Assembly (NCBI RefSeq): GCF_023016065.1
Contig: NZ_JALKAQ010000003.1
Span: forward strand, 186,001 to 250,000
DNA from: Marinobacter sp. S0848L
GTDB lineage: Bacteria > Pseudomonadota > Gammaproteobacteria > Pseudomonadales > Oleiphilaceae
Direction: 5' to 3'
DNA length: 64,000 nt
This document shows, piece after piece, positions 33,666-42,413 of this stretch. Numbering within the stretch: position 1 is the stretch's first letter; every line of letters starts with the position of its first letter. Below the pieces are notes generated by a model, which saw only the letters and a program-made list of their open reading frames with translations, searched no databases and was not told the DNA's origin. Made by a program: the position numbers and the translations under genes.

Positions 33666-34347
33666 AGCGAAATTCGTCTTCGGTTAACTCCCGGTATTGG
33701 CCAGGCGCCAGTGCCGGGTCCAGTGTGATTTCACCGATTCGCAAACGGTGCAGCCCTTTCACGTGATTGCCGACAGCGGCCAGCATACGCTTTACCTGAT
33801 GGTAACGGCCTTCGTTGATCGTCAATTCAATTGTTGTTTCTGAACAAATGACCACGGTTGCCGGTCGCGTGGCTTTCTCCTCGTCTCTGAGCAGCACCCC
33901 CGTTTCTAACTTCACTCTGGCCTCGTTTGAAAGCGGCTCCGCCAACATAACCTGATAAGTCTTTGGGCAATCCCGTCTGGGGGAGGTGACTTGGTGTGAC
34001 CACTGGCCGTCACTGGTGAGCAGCAGTAAGCCGGTGGTGTCTTTATCCAATCGGCCTGCAATGTGCACTCGGGTGGCCAACCGAGGCGGTAGCAAATCAA
34101 CAGCCGTCGGTTGGCTGCTATCGGTGGTGGCGCTGATGACGCCATCAGGCTTATTCATCATCACGTAGATTTCACCCGGCAAATGAAGCACGGAGCCATC
34201 CAGTTCGACGACGGCGTTGCCAGCGACCTGCGTATTCGCTGACCGGACGGCTGCGCCATCGACACGCACCCGACCTTTCGTAATGGCTTTTTTGGCATCT
34301 TTGCGTGATAACTCTGTGCTGGTGGCAAGGTACTGGTCCAGCCGCAT
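33652..34347 (-). CDS. rsuA: 16S rRNA pseudouridine synthase RsuA (U516-type)
   Basis: RsuA isomerises one uridine in 16S rRNA. The 231-residue protein from ATG 34347, behind AGGAGG, has an N-terminal S4 RNA-binding domain (MRLDQYLATSTELSRKDA) and the catalytic motif HIAGRLDKDTTGLLLLTSDG, where the first Asp is catalytic. The block EGRYHQVKRMLAAVGNHVKGLHR is the RsuA/RluB/E/F signature. It starts one base into the stop of the upstream membrane hydrolase gene (TAATG), indicating coupling. Confidence 0.93.
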   Translation of the reverse strand: MRLDQYLATSTELSRKDAKKAITKGRVRVDGAAVRSANTQVAGNAVVELDGSVLHLPGEIYVMMNKPDGVISATTDSSQPTAVDLLPPRLATRVHIAGRLDKDTTGLLLLTSDGQWSHQVTSPRRDCPKTYQVMLAEPLSNEARVKLETGVLLRDEEKATRPATVVICSETTIELTINEGRYHQVKRMLAAVGNHVKGLHRLRIGEITLDPALAPGQYRELTEDEFRSIVR

Positions 34348-35375
34348 TAACAGTTTCCTCCTTCCAGAGGCGCACTGAGGGTGCGAAGGCAAAGCGCGGG
34401 TGTTTTTCCGGTGAGCCGCGACCAAAGCACCGGCAGAGCATCCGGGTTCATGGCGGGGCGAGGGAGTTGGCCGCTGGGAAGCGCTGTCAGATCTGAACCC
34501 TGAACTTCGGCCAGAGCAAAGGTGAATGGGTGTGCGCCGGGGATACCCAGGCGGATATCGGTCGCGGTTATCTGCTGACCTCTAAGCTCATAGTGGAGGA
34601 AACCGTTTGTGAACCAATCCAGCTGTCGGGCTTCGGGGAGATGTGAAACCGACTGGGCGAGTTCTGGATCGCGAGCGAAGCGCTCCAGCGTAAGATCATT
34701 ATCGCCGTCGAAAAAGCCCGTTACAGTTTCCACGCGCGTCTCATCGGTGATGGCGGTTGCCCGCCACAGTGCTGTGTTGAATGGCATTGGCTGCACCATT
34801 AAGGCGGCATTACCGAAACCGGCAGCCGCAAGGGCAGGTTTGACCCTTTCGGTGATCCAATGCTGAGCGGTAACGCTCCAGCCCAGATACAGCGTGGATA
34901 ACATCAAGCTCAGCGCGAGCGTTTTTGTCGCCGGCGGGCGAACGAGAAACGCCAGACAGCCAAGCAGTAAGGGCAAGGTGTAGAGCGGATCAATGATGAA
35001 AATGCTGTTGATGGCAAGCGGCCTGCCGAAAGGCCAGAACAATTGGGTACCGTAGGTGGTAAAGGTATCGAGCAAAGGGTGGGTAAGCAGCACCAGCCCT
35101 ACCAGCGCCAGCCAGCGCCGGTACGACACCTTCGGTTGCCAGCGGGACAATCCCCAGGCAATCAGCAACGATAAAGGGGCCAACACCAACAACGAATGGC
35201 TGAAGCCCCGGTGTTGGGTGAAGTTCGCGACCGCTGTGCCGTAGTCAATCAGCACATCCAAATCGGGCAGAGTGCCCAGAACCGCGCCGGTCAGCAAAGC
35301 CGAACGGCCAAGTGCCTTGCCTGCCACAGCGCCAGCAATAGAAGCGCCTAACGCTATTTGAGTAATTGAGTCCAT
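34347..35375 (-). CDS. YdjM/DUF457-type membrane-bound metal-dependent hydrolase
   Basis: The 342-residue protein starts MDSITQIALGASIAGAVAGK and shows the family pattern of metal-binding motifs: LGTLPDLDVLIDYG (about 34-47), HRGFSHSLLVL (about 56-66) and HPLLDTFTTYG (about 107-117). Several hydrophobic helices make it an inner-membrane protein. The E. coli relative YdjM is DNA-damage induced; substrates are unknown. I did not identify a LexA box at the start. It is upstream of rsuA with a one-base overlap. Confidence 0.85.
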   Translation of the reverse strand: MDSITQIALGASIAGAVAGKALGRSALLTGAVLGTLPDLDVLIDYGTAVANFTQHRGFSHSLLVLAPLSLLIAWGLSRWQPKVSYRRWLALVGLVLLTHPLLDTFTTYGTQLFWPFGRPLAINSIFIIDPLYTLPLLLGCLAFLVRPPATKTLALSLMLSTLYLGWSVTAQHWITERVKPALAAAGFGNAALMVQPMPFNTALWRATAITDETRVETVTGFFDGDNDLTLERFARDPELAQSVSHLPEARQLDWFTNGFLHYELRGQQITATDIRLGIPGAHPFTFALAEVQGSDLTALPSGQLPRPAMNPDALPVLWSRLTGKTPALCLRTLSAPLEGGNC

Positions 35376-35435
35376 GAGGCCCGGATAACATCGTTGCTGT
35401 AGATGCCGATATTATGCGCGGATTCGGTCAGGACT

Positions 35436-36671
35436 TCAGCCGCTAGTCTCGACCTTCAGCTTTTCAAGCAACTGCGCCGAGGGGAAACCGTCCGCGATCA
35501 TGCCTTCAGCTTTTTGGTAGGCGCGAATGGCTTTGCGGGTGTTGGAGCCCAGAATGCCGTCGGCTTTCCCGCTGGAGTAGCCTTTTTCACTCAGGGTTTC
35601 TTGCAGCTGGATCACCTGGTCCCGAGACAGCGCAGGCTGGTCCTCTGGTGGCGGGTTTTCCAGCCCGCCGGCACCGGCAATGCGATCGGCAAGGTGGCCA
35701 ACGGCGATGGCGTAGAACTCCGATCGGTTCCAGCCCATGATGACGCGGAAATTGTTGTACGCCAGAAACGCCGGGCCCTGATGTCCCGCCGGAACCACTA
35801 ACGACGCGTTGATGGGCTCGTCATCCAGAGGGTGGCCGAACACGTCGGTGATGCCCAGACGGTTCCATTCCTTCAGTAGCAGGCGGCGGCCATCGGCCAG
35901 ATTGAAATCGAAGTCGCGTGGGATCAACACTTCGCGTCCCCAACGATAGTCGCCGTCCCAGCCCATGGACTGGAGAAAGCGGCCTGCGGACATCATGGCA
36001 TCTGGAAGGCTGTTCCAGAGATCTCTTCGGCCATCGCCATCGGCATCAACTGCGTGCTTCAAGAAGACCGTCGGCATGAATTGCACGTGGCCCATGGCGC
36101 CGGCCCAGGAGCCTTCCATCTGCTCCAGCGGAATAGCGCCTTCGTCGATGATCTGTAGTGCCGCAACAAACTGTTCGGTGAAGAAAGTGGTACGCCGAGG
36201 GTCGCAGGCCAGGGTGGCCAAGGCGCTGGGTACCTGCATTTTCCCGAAATAACTGCCGAAATTGGTTTCAAGGCCCCAAAATGCCAGAAGGTAGGGCGCG
36301 GGTACGCCGGTTTCCTCGGTTACCCGCGCAAGCAGGTCGCGGTGCTCCTGCAGCAGTTCCCGGCCTTTGGTGATCCGGGCTTCGTTGACCCTGCGGTTGA
36401 AGTAGTCTGCAAAGGTCGTGGTGAACTCGGGCTGGCGGCGATCCAGTTCAATCACGCGCTCCAGATACTCGACATCGGCCAACACCGATGTTGCCGTTTT
36501 TTCGCTTACGCCCCCCTGAACCGCTTTATCGTGCAGTGTCTCTTTGCACTCAGCGAAGGCGGTTCCGGTTATTGAGAGTTCGTCTGCCGACACGGTTTCC
36601 GCCTGCGCGGAAAAGGACAAAGCAGAGAAGGTTAGGGCGGTCATTGCGCGCCGTAATGTCGTCCGTGTCAT
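35436..36671 (-). CDS. Lytic murein transglycosylase (MltB family) with C-terminal peptidoglycan-binding domain
   Basis: This periplasmic enzyme cleaves peptidoglycan glycan strands, leaving anhydro-muropeptides. From the ATG at 36671 it has 411 residues and a signal peptide (TTLRRAMTALTFSALSFSAQA). The catalytic region has FWGLETNFGSYFGKMQVPSA, where the Glu is the acid/base residue, and GSWAGAMGHVQFMPT. The final 60 residues (IQLQETLSEKGYSSGKADG, then GSNTRKAIRAYQ) are a PG_binding_1 domain. No lipobox Cys is seen, so it is soluble rather than a lipoprotein like MltB itself. Confidence 0.93.
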   Translation of the reverse strand: MTRTTLRRAMTALTFSALSFSAQAETVSADELSITGTAFAECKETLHDKAVQGGVSEKTATSVLADVEYLERVIELDRRQPEFTTTFADYFNRRVNEARITKGRELLQEHRDLLARVTEETGVPAPYLLAFWGLETNFGSYFGKMQVPSALATLACDPRRTTFFTEQFVAALQIIDEGAIPLEQMEGSWAGAMGHVQFMPTVFLKHAVDADGDGRRDLWNSLPDAMMSAGRFLQSMGWDGDYRWGREVLIPRDFDFNLADGRRLLLKEWNRLGITDVFGHPLDDEPINASLVVPAGHQGPAFLAYNNFRVIMGWNRSEFYAIAVGHLADRIAGAGGLENPPPEDQPALSRDQVIQLQETLSEKGYSSGKADGILGSNTRKAIRAYQKAEGMIADGFPSAQLLEKLKVETSG

Positions 36672-36887
36672 AAGCTGTGCCACAGTGAACCTCGTAAACC
36701 AAATAATGAAATCGGAGAAGCCATGGTAGCGTGTTTTTTCGATAAGGAAACGCCGCCACAAGGCCAGGCAGGTGACAATTGTTTAATGGGGTTCTGAAAG
36801 GCGAGGGATTGTTGTCTTTTTGTGTTGATCCGGCCCCAGATAGTGGTGAATGTTCTATAGTTGAAGGCATTCAGCAATCCCGGAGCA

Positions 36888-37739
36888 ATGGCGTTTATGG
36901 CAAGTTTAAAGGCACTGGTAGTGGATGATGCCAGTTTCGTGCGGGATCTTATAAAGCGGACCGTGCGACAGCGCTTTCCGATGATCGAAACAACCGATGC
37001 CCAGAATGGTCGCCGGGCACAATCGCTTATGTCGCGGACCACCTTTGATCTGGTGCTGTGTGATTGGGAAATGCCGGAAATGTCGGGTTTGGAGTTGCTG
37101 CAATGGATGCGCCAGCAACCCCAATACGAGAAGATTCCCTTCATAATGATCACCAGTCGCGGCGATAAAGGCCACGTGGTCGAGGCGGTGAAAGAGGGTG
37201 TGTCCGAGTATTTGGGTAAGCCGTTCAGTCCGGAGGGGCTTAGCAAAAAGATCTTGAAAGTGATGGGCCGGCGGTTGCAGCCGGTAGGGGGACAGAAGGC
37301 CTCGCTGTCCGGTCTTTCGGCGGGCGCGTTGTCGGAATCTGCCGATTTGCTGACCCAGAAGCGAAGCGGGCCCGAGCCAGTCACGGAAGATGCGGCGCCG
37401 AGCCCGAAATCGTCGACCCGTGCGGCTAATGTGGCTGCGGTCAGATTTGCTGAAAGTACGTTAAAGTCAGTGGTGAAGGATATCAGTCTGACCGACGTGC
37501 GAGTGATTGCGAAGCGGGATCAGGATTTTCCGGGCATTCTGGATCAGGCCGTTGTGGATATCGATATTGGGGAAGGGGCTGTGGCCCGCCTGAACGGATA
37601 CGTTCATCAGTTGCAGGCGGTGGACAAGCGTCAGGACACCGATTTTGTCAGCGTGACCATCCGCTTCGTTGACGACGATCCCAAAAAGCTGGAAGACCTG
37701 TCCCGGTTTGTTGCGCGGTTTCGTTCCGGAGCGGTTTAG
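36888..37739 (+). CDS. Response regulator with REC domain and a PilZ-like C-terminal domain
   Basis: The first 120 residues are a CheY-like receiver: VVDDASFVRDLIKRTV with the acidic pair, the phosphate-accepting Asp in LVLCDWEMPEMSGLEL (about residue 56), the Thr in FIMITSRGD and Lys in YLGKPFSPEG. After a Ser/Pro-rich linker (about 140-180), residues 185-283 include DISLTDVRVIAKR and TDFVSVTIRFVDDDP, with a strand order like PilZ, but the c-di-GMP-binding RxxxR is not evident. Output is therefore unknown. Two starts are possible (36888 and 36897). It converges on phoR with a 4-base overlap of ends. Confidence 0.75.
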   Translation: MAFMASLKALVVDDASFVRDLIKRTVRQRFPMIETTDAQNGRRAQSLMSRTTFDLVLCDWEMPEMSGLELLQWMRQQPQYEKIPFIMITSRGDKGHVVEAVKEGVSEYLGKPFSPEGLSKKILKVMGRRLQPVGGQKASLSGLSAGALSESADLLTQKRSGPEPVTEDAAPSPKSSTRAANVAAVRFAESTLKSVVKDISLTDVRVIAKRDQDFPGILDQAVVDIDIGEGAVARLNGYVHQLQAVDKRQDTDFVSVTIRFVDDDPKKLEDLSRFVARFRSGAV

Positions 37740-39055
37740 CGCACGGCCTGGTCCGGCCCGCCGTCAATCAGCCGTTCTCTCGGGAAGTGGCAGGTAAATT
37801 CACTGCCTTCGCCAATGCGGCTGTTGATCTCCAGATGACCGTCGTGGTTGATCAGAACGTGTTTAACGATGGCCAGCCCCAAGCCGGTGCCACCGGTGTC
37901 TTTGTGTCGACTGGGATCGGCCCGGTAAAAGCGTTCGGTTAACCGGGGAATGTGGCTCGAGTCTATGCCAATGCCGGTGTCTTTGACCGACAGCTGAGCG
38001 CCGTCTTTGTCGGCGCGCCAAGACACGACAATCTGCCCGTCCCGCGGCGTATACTTTACGGCATTGAAAATCAGATTCGAAAATGCGCTACGCAATTGTT
38101 TCTGATCCCCCTTCAGCAGAGGCTGGCCGGTCACGTTGATCTCAATCTGGTGGTTGTTGTCACCACTGAGGGCGCGGGCGTCGTTACCGATCTGGCCAAT
38201 CATTGCCGATACGTCGATGGGTTCCTGATCGGCGCTGTGCTCACCGGTTTCTATCATCGATAACAAGATCAAGTCTGTAATCAGGGCTTCCATGCGGGAC
38301 GATTGGGTCGCCATGGTCTGGATGGCTCTGCGCCACTTTGCGGGTAACTCGTCGCCGTGATCGACCATGGTTTCAAGGTATCCGCTGATGACCGTCAGCG
38401 GCGTTCGCATTTCATGGGAGACGTTGCCAATAAAGTCTCTGCGCATCTGTTCCAGTTGGTGCAGGCGAGTCACGTCTTTGACCACCAGTAACCGGTCGTC
38501 GTCTCCGAATTGGTTGATCTGAAACTCCAGATGAATGTGCGGCCTGGCAGGCGAATTCAGTTCCAGAGGTTCGGCATAGTCCCTTTTTTCAAAGTAGGCT
38601 TTGAACGCCGGGGAGCGAATCAGATTCTGGATGTACTGGCCCCGGTCGGTGCTGCGCTGAAAGCCCAGCAGGTATTCGGCGGCATCGTTCCACCACTCCA
38701 TCTCTCCCCGGGTGTTGGTCATGATCACACCCTCCCGCATGGAGTTGGTGGAGTCTTGTACCCGGTTGATGCGTGAGCGCAGCGAGTCTTGCTTGCTCAG
38801 GTGGCCCTGATGCAGTTTGTGCAGGCTGTCGAAAATATGGCCCCACATGCCGATGCTCTGAGGCGGCTCGTCAGACCCGCTGGGGTTGCCTAGCCATTGG
38901 TAGAGGCGGCGGGCTTGCAGTAACGTCCACCACAAATAGAGTATCAACCCGGTAAGCAAACCATAGAGCGGAAAGCCAAAGTACCAGCCAACCAGTGTGC
39001 TGCCGGCGATGCCCGCGAGAATCAGACGTAAATATCGGGACCAGTTATACCGCAT
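37736..39055 (-). CDS. phoR: Phosphate regulon sensor histidine kinase PhoR
   Basis: PhoR phosphorylates PhoB when phosphate is scarce, as sensed through PstSCAB-PhoU. The 439-residue protein has two N-terminal membrane helices (about 7-45), a PAS domain (about 105-200: EGVIMTNTRGEMEWWNDAAEYLLG), the phosphoacceptor His in FIGNVSHEMRTPLTV (about 222), the N-box NLIFNAVKYT, and G-boxes VKDTGIGID and GGTGLGLAIVKH. There is no large periplasmic sensor, as expected for PhoR. phoB lies 50 bases upstream on the same strand. Confidence 0.96.
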   Translation of the reverse strand: MRYNWSRYLRLILAGIAGSTLVGWYFGFPLYGLLTGLILYLWWTLLQARRLYQWLGNPSGSDEPPQSIGMWGHIFDSLHKLHQGHLSKQDSLRSRINRVQDSTNSMREGVIMTNTRGEMEWWNDAAEYLLGFQRSTDRGQYIQNLIRSPAFKAYFEKRDYAEPLELNSPARPHIHLEFQINQFGDDDRLLVVKDVTRLHQLEQMRRDFIGNVSHEMRTPLTVISGYLETMVDHGDELPAKWRRAIQTMATQSSRMEALITDLILLSMIETGEHSADQEPIDVSAMIGQIGNDARALSGDNNHQIEINVTGQPLLKGDQKQLRSAFSNLIFNAVKYTPRDGQIVVSWRADKDGAQLSVKDTGIGIDSSHIPRLTERFYRADPSRHKDTGGTGLGLAIVKHVLINHDGHLEINSRIGEGSEFTCHFPRERLIDGGPDQAVR

Positions 39056-39105
39056 CCATACCCGCCCGGCATTGCTGCTTCTGATGAATGGGAGTGCCGC
39101 ACATG

Positions 39106-39798
39106 TCAGGCCGCCTGGGTTGAAAAACGATAGCCGGCGCCACGCACGGTTTGAACCAGATGGTCGTAGTCGGAACCCAAGGCTTTCCGTAACCGCCGGA
39201 TGTGAACATCAACGGTGCGTTCTTCCACATAAACGTTGCCACCCCAGACCTGATCCAACAGTTGAGCGCGCGTATAAACCCGCTCCTGGTGCGTCATAAA
39301 AAACTGAAGTAACCGGTATTCGGTTGGCCCGATATTCAAAGGCCCGGCAGGGGTAGACACGCGGTGGCTGACGGGGTCAAGTATCAGGCCCTCGACGTCA
39401 ATCGGGCTGTCAACGCCGGCCGGCGTTGCTCTGCGTAACACCGCTTTCAGTCGCGCGACCAGTTCTCTCGGGCTGAAAGGCTTGGTGATGTAGTCGTCCG
39501 CACCGACTTCAAGCCCCTGTATTTTGTTATCTTCTTCGACTTTTGCCGTAAGCATGATGATGGGAATGTCGGCGGTGGTTTCGTCTTTCTTCAGGCGCCG
39601 GGCGAGTTCCACGCCGCTGGTGCCGGGTAACATCCAATCAAGCAGAATCAAATCGGGCTGTTTATCGACGATCAGGGTATGCGCTTCCAGCGCATCGGCC
39701 GCCTCAAGGCAGTTGTAATCGGCCATCTCCAGCGCAACAGCAATCATTTCACGAATTGACGCTTCGTCGTCAACGATCAGCACGGTTTTTCCAGTCAT
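39106..39798 (-). CDS. phoB: Phosphate regulon response regulator PhoB
   Basis: PhoB activates Pho regulon genes after phosphorylation by PhoR. From the ATG at 39798 the protein has 230 residues: a receiver domain (VLIVDDEASIREMI, phosphoacceptor Asp in LILLDWMLPG at about 53, Thr and Lys at the usual places) and an OmpR-type winged helix (FFMTHQERVYTRAQLLDQVW and RTVDVHIRRLRKAL). A TTG at 39807 is in frame but less likely. It is preceded by a Pho box, so it is probably self-activated. Confidence 0.96.
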   Translation of the reverse strand: MTGKTVLIVDDEASIREMIAVALEMADYNCLEAADALEAHTLIVDKQPDLILLDWMLPGTSGVELARRLKKDETTADIPIIMLTAKVEEDNKIQGLEVGADDYITKPFSPRELVARLKAVLRRATPAGVDSPIDVEGLILDPVSHRVSTPAGPLNIGPTEYRLLQFFMTHQERVYTRAQLLDQVWGGNVYVEERTVDVHIRRLRKALGSDYDHLVQTVRGAGYRFSTQAA

Positions 39799-39875
39799 GA
39801 GCTTCAACCTGTATCAAGCAGGGGAGTCCATTCGTTGCTCCCAGATTTGTTACCGACCCATTACAACGTGCCTAG

Positions 39876-39893
39876 GTTACAAGTTTATGACAG
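39876..39893 (-). promoter_or_regulatory. Pho box upstream of phoB
   Basis: On the minus strand the sequence CTGTCATAAACTTGTAAC is an almost ideal PhoB site (CTGTCATA followed by an AT spacer and TGTAAC). It lies 77 bases upstream of phoB and just 11 bases past the ubiA stop codon, so phoBR has its own promoter besides any read-through from ubiA. Confidence 0.8.
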
Positions 39894-39903
39894 GAGCGGG
39901 TGG

Positions 39904-40797
39904 TTACAGCGCTAAGTCCAGAATTAAGCCGACGAACACGGCCAGCCCGGCCCAATTGTTGTTCAAAAAGGCTTTAAAACAACCGTCCCGGGCGCGATCC
40001 TTCGCCAGATACTGCTGGTAAACGAACAGACAGGCCATCACCACCAGCCCGAGATAATAGAAACTGCCGAGATCAGCCTGCCGGCCCACCATGATCAGTA
40101 CCAGAAGCACGAGCGTCTGGAGGATTGCAAGGATGGCGCGGTCGGCGTCACCAAACAGAACAGCGGTTGATTTGATCCCCACTTTTAAATCGTCGTCGCG
40201 ATCAACCATGGCGTAGAAGGTGTCGTAAGCGACGGTCCAGAGTACGTTTGCTGTGAACAGAAGCCAGGTGAGCTGGCTGAGTTCATTAGCTTCGGCAGCC
40301 CACGCCATTGGAATTGCCCAGCTAAAAGCGGCACCGAGGAAAAGTTGCGGCAGGTGGGTGTAGCGTTTCATGAACGGGTAAATGAACGCCAGAATTGCGC
40401 CGCCAAACGACAGGTATAAGGTGAGGGAATTAGTGAACAGTACCACCATCAGGAAGGAGATCAGGCAAAGGCCGCCGAACAGGGCTATGGCTTCCCAGGC
40501 TTGAATGCGCCCCGTGGTCAAAGGGCGGGCTTGAGTACGTTCGACGTGCCGGTCCCACTCCCGGTCAGCGAAATCATTAATCGCACAGCCGGCGGCGCGC
40601 ATCATGAACACACCGAGCGTGAAGATAATGATGTTGGCCACAGAAGGGCTGCCGTTGCCCGCCAGCCACAACGCCCAGTAGGTCGGCCACAGCAGTAACA
40701 ATGTACCGATGGGGCGGTCGATGCGCAGCAATTTGGCGTAATCGGTTAAACGTGCTTGAACCTGCTCAGGCAGAGCATTCTGCAACATGGTGGTCAT
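39904..40797 (-). CDS. ubiA: 4-hydroxybenzoate polyprenyltransferase UbiA
   Basis: UbiA attaches the polyprenyl tail to 4-hydroxybenzoate in ubiquinone synthesis. From the ATG at 40797 it has 297 residues and about nine membrane helices. The two Asp-rich substrate motifs are present: INDFADREWDRHVERTQARP (NDxxDxxxD, about 73-92) and DTFYAMVDRDDDLKVG. The start could also be 40788 or 40812; none has a strong ribosome site. The much longer in-frame reading up to 41130 would overlap ubiC. It follows ubiC on the same strand. Confidence 0.95.
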   Translation of the reverse strand: MTTMLQNALPEQVQARLTDYAKLLRIDRPIGTLLLLWPTYWALWLAGNGSPSVANIIIFTLGVFMMRAAGCAINDFADREWDRHVERTQARPLTTGRIQAWEAIALFGGLCLISFLMVVLFTNSLTLYLSFGGAILAFIYPFMKRYTHLPQLFLGAAFSWAIPMAWAAEANELSQLTWLLFTANVLWTVAYDTFYAMVDRDDDLKVGIKSTAVLFGDADRAILAILQTLVLLVLIMVGRQADLGSFYYLGLVVMACLFVYQQYLAKDRARDGCFKAFLNNNWAGLAVFVGLILDLAL

Positions 40798-40852
40798 CCG
40801 TTCGTCGAACATGGGGGTGGAGGCTTGATTATAGCCACCAGTGTGGTGCGGG

Positions 40853-41419
40853 TTAAAGCGGATGGTCCGGCTGATACAGGGCGGGCAAAAGAAACTCGCA
40901 GACCATGAGAGCGGATTGTCCGCAATGGAAAAGCGAGCGGCGGGCCAGCTGGGGCTGATGGGCGAGTTCCGTCTGGCAGAGCCCGGTTTCCAGCGGTCCG
41001 CGCGCCCAGTCCGGGCTGCTGAACAGATAAGCGCCCAGAGGTTTGTTGCCAAGGTTGAGCAAGCGCCGGCCACGGCCTTCAAGACAACTGACGGGAATGA
41101 TGGTGCGCGCGAGAACCCAGGGCTGCCCATCTCCGCACAGCTGTACTTCCCGAATCCAGGCTTTTTGCCGGCGCGGAATCGACAAACGCCGGGCTTCTTC
41201 GTCAGAAGGCTCGGCGAACCCTTCCCGGATAACGTCTACCTGAACGCCGGACCGGCACTTTTTCTGCAGCGCTTTGGTAAACGAGCCTTCCACCTGCAAC
41301 CAGTGGCGAGCTGGGCCGTAAACGTCCGGGTTCTGGAGTCCGGCAGCCGCCAGTGATTGGTACCATTGGGTAGAGGGGATGGTCAGCCCGGTCGCTGTAT
41401 CAAAGTCCTTTGACAGCAT
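40853..41419 (-). CDS. ubiC: Chorismate pyruvate-lyase UbiC
   Basis: UbiC converts chorismate to 4-hydroxybenzoate and pyruvate, the first committed ubiquinone step; UbiA uses its product. The 188-residue protein has the family blocks VDVIREGFAEPSDEEARRL, IREVQLCGDGQPWVLARTIIP (with the conserved Arg residues) and the NLGNKPLGAYLFSSPDWARG stretch with the product-binding Glu just after. The ATG at 41419 overlaps the 3' end of hpt by 20 bases. Confidence 0.92.
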   Translation of the reverse strand: MLSKDFDTATGLTIPSTQWYQSLAAAGLQNPDVYGPARHWLQVEGSFTKALQKKCRSGVQVDVIREGFAEPSDEEARRLSIPRRQKAWIREVQLCGDGQPWVLARTIIPVSCLEGRGRRLLNLGNKPLGAYLFSSPDWARGPLETGLCQTELAHQPQLARRSLFHCGQSALMVCEFLLPALYQPDHPL

Positions 41420-41957
41420 AAATACCGGGGGCGTTACGCCAGTACCCTTTGTAGTCCATACCGTAGCCGAACAGGAAGCGATCTTCGACTGACAGGCCAG
41501 TGAAGTCGGCTTTCAGGTCAGGAGTTGCCTTGCGGTTGTGGTCTTTGTCGACCAGTACGGCGGTCAGAACTTCGCGGGCGCCGTGTGCTTTGCAGTAATC
41601 GGCGATCGCACACAGGGTGGTGCCTTCATCCAGAATGTCGTCAACAATTAACACGGTGCGGTCTTTCATGTCGGCTTCGGGCTGAAGCTTCCATTCCAGA
41701 ATGCCCCCGGTAGTCTCCTGCCGATAACGGGTGGCGTGCAGGTACTCGGCTTGAACGGGGAAGTTGAGCCTGGGTAGCAACTGGCCTGTCAGGATAAGGC
41801 CACCATTCATGACGCAAAACAACAGCGGGTTGCTGTCTTTCAGGCGATCAGTAATCTCTTTCGCCATATTGTCGATCGCTGCACTGACTTGTTGGTCATT
41901 CACTAAACAGTCAGCTTCAGCCATGACTTGGTTCATTTCGGCGACGGTATCGGTCAT
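41400..41957 (-). CDS. hpt: Hypoxanthine-guanine phosphoribosyltransferase
   Basis: This salvage enzyme makes IMP or GMP from the free base and PRPP. The 185-residue protein carries the PRPP-binding motif TVLIVDDILDEGTTLCAIAD (about 114-133) and the N-terminal FCVMNGGLILTGQLLPRL loop. The C-terminal RFLFGYGMDYKGYWRN stretch contacts the base. It heads an apparent minus-strand run hpt-ubiC-ubiA, with ubiC overlapping its end. Confidence 0.9.
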   Translation of the reverse strand: MTDTVAEMNQVMAEADCLVNDQQVSAAIDNMAKEITDRLKDSNPLLFCVMNGGLILTGQLLPRLNFPVQAEYLHATRYRQETTGGILEWKLQPEADMKDRTVLIVDDILDEGTTLCAIADYCKAHGAREVLTAVLVDKDHNRKATPDLKADFTGLSVEDRFLFGYGMDYKGYWRNAPGIYAVKGL

Positions 41958-42134
41958 AACGGTCGGTCCTGTCTCAAAACGGCAGATTATACCGAACCGA
42001 GAGGCCTGAAGGGAGTGCGGATAGCGTGATCCTTATGTGTAATTACAGCTATTGGCCGGTAAAGTGACGAAGCTCGTCGGATCCGGCATTGGTTGGTGCG
42101 GGTGAGGCGGTTATGATGACGGCTGTTTTCTGAC

Positions 42135-42193
42135 TCAGACAATGCTGCGCAGGCAAGCGTTTTGAAAATATGGATGATTGATGTATTGTCTGA
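42135..42193 (+). promoter_or_regulatory. Spaced inverted repeat upstream of the rubredoxin gene
   Basis: TCAGACAAT (42135-42143) and ATTGTCTGA (42185-42193) are a perfect 9-base inverted repeat separated by 41 bases, just upstream of the rubredoxin start. TTGAAA (42162-42167) and TATTGT (42184-42189) could serve as -35 and -10 boxes, so the right arm overlaps the -10. It may be a pair of operator sites, but no regulator is known. Confidence 0.35.
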
Positions 42194-42229
42194 CAAGTTT
42201 TACCTGAATGTTTAGAGAGAGAAGCGGTT

Positions 42230-42397
42230 ATGAAAAAGTGGCAGTGTGTGGTTTGTGGGTTGATCTATGACGAAGCGGAAGGCTGGCCGGAAGACGGTAT
42301 CGAGCCCGGAACGCTATGGGAAGATGTGCCAGAAGATTGGGAGTGCCCCGACTGCGGCGTAGGGAAAGAAGACTTCGAGATGATCGAAATCAGCTGA
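42230..42397 (+). CDS. rubA: Rubredoxin
   Basis: This 55-residue iron protein carries electrons, in hydrocarbon degraders to alkane hydroxylases. Both Cys pairs that bind iron are present: [20 protein letters not shown] (Cys6 and Cys9) and [13 protein letters not shown] (Cys39 and Cys42). The ATG at 42230 follows GAGAGAAG. The gene is short enough to be missed by length filters. It lies 16 bases upstream of its reductase gene, so the pair is one transcript. Confidence 0.96.
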   Translation: MKKWQCVVCGLIYDEAEGWPEDGIEPGTLWEDVPEDWECPDCGVGKEDFEMIEIS

Positions 42398-42413
42398 TAA
42401 ACGGAGCACCGCC

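Noticed and set aside
40798-41130. Long N-terminal extension of UbiA
   Set aside because: It lies largely in the ubiC gene in another frame and has no membrane or conserved features.
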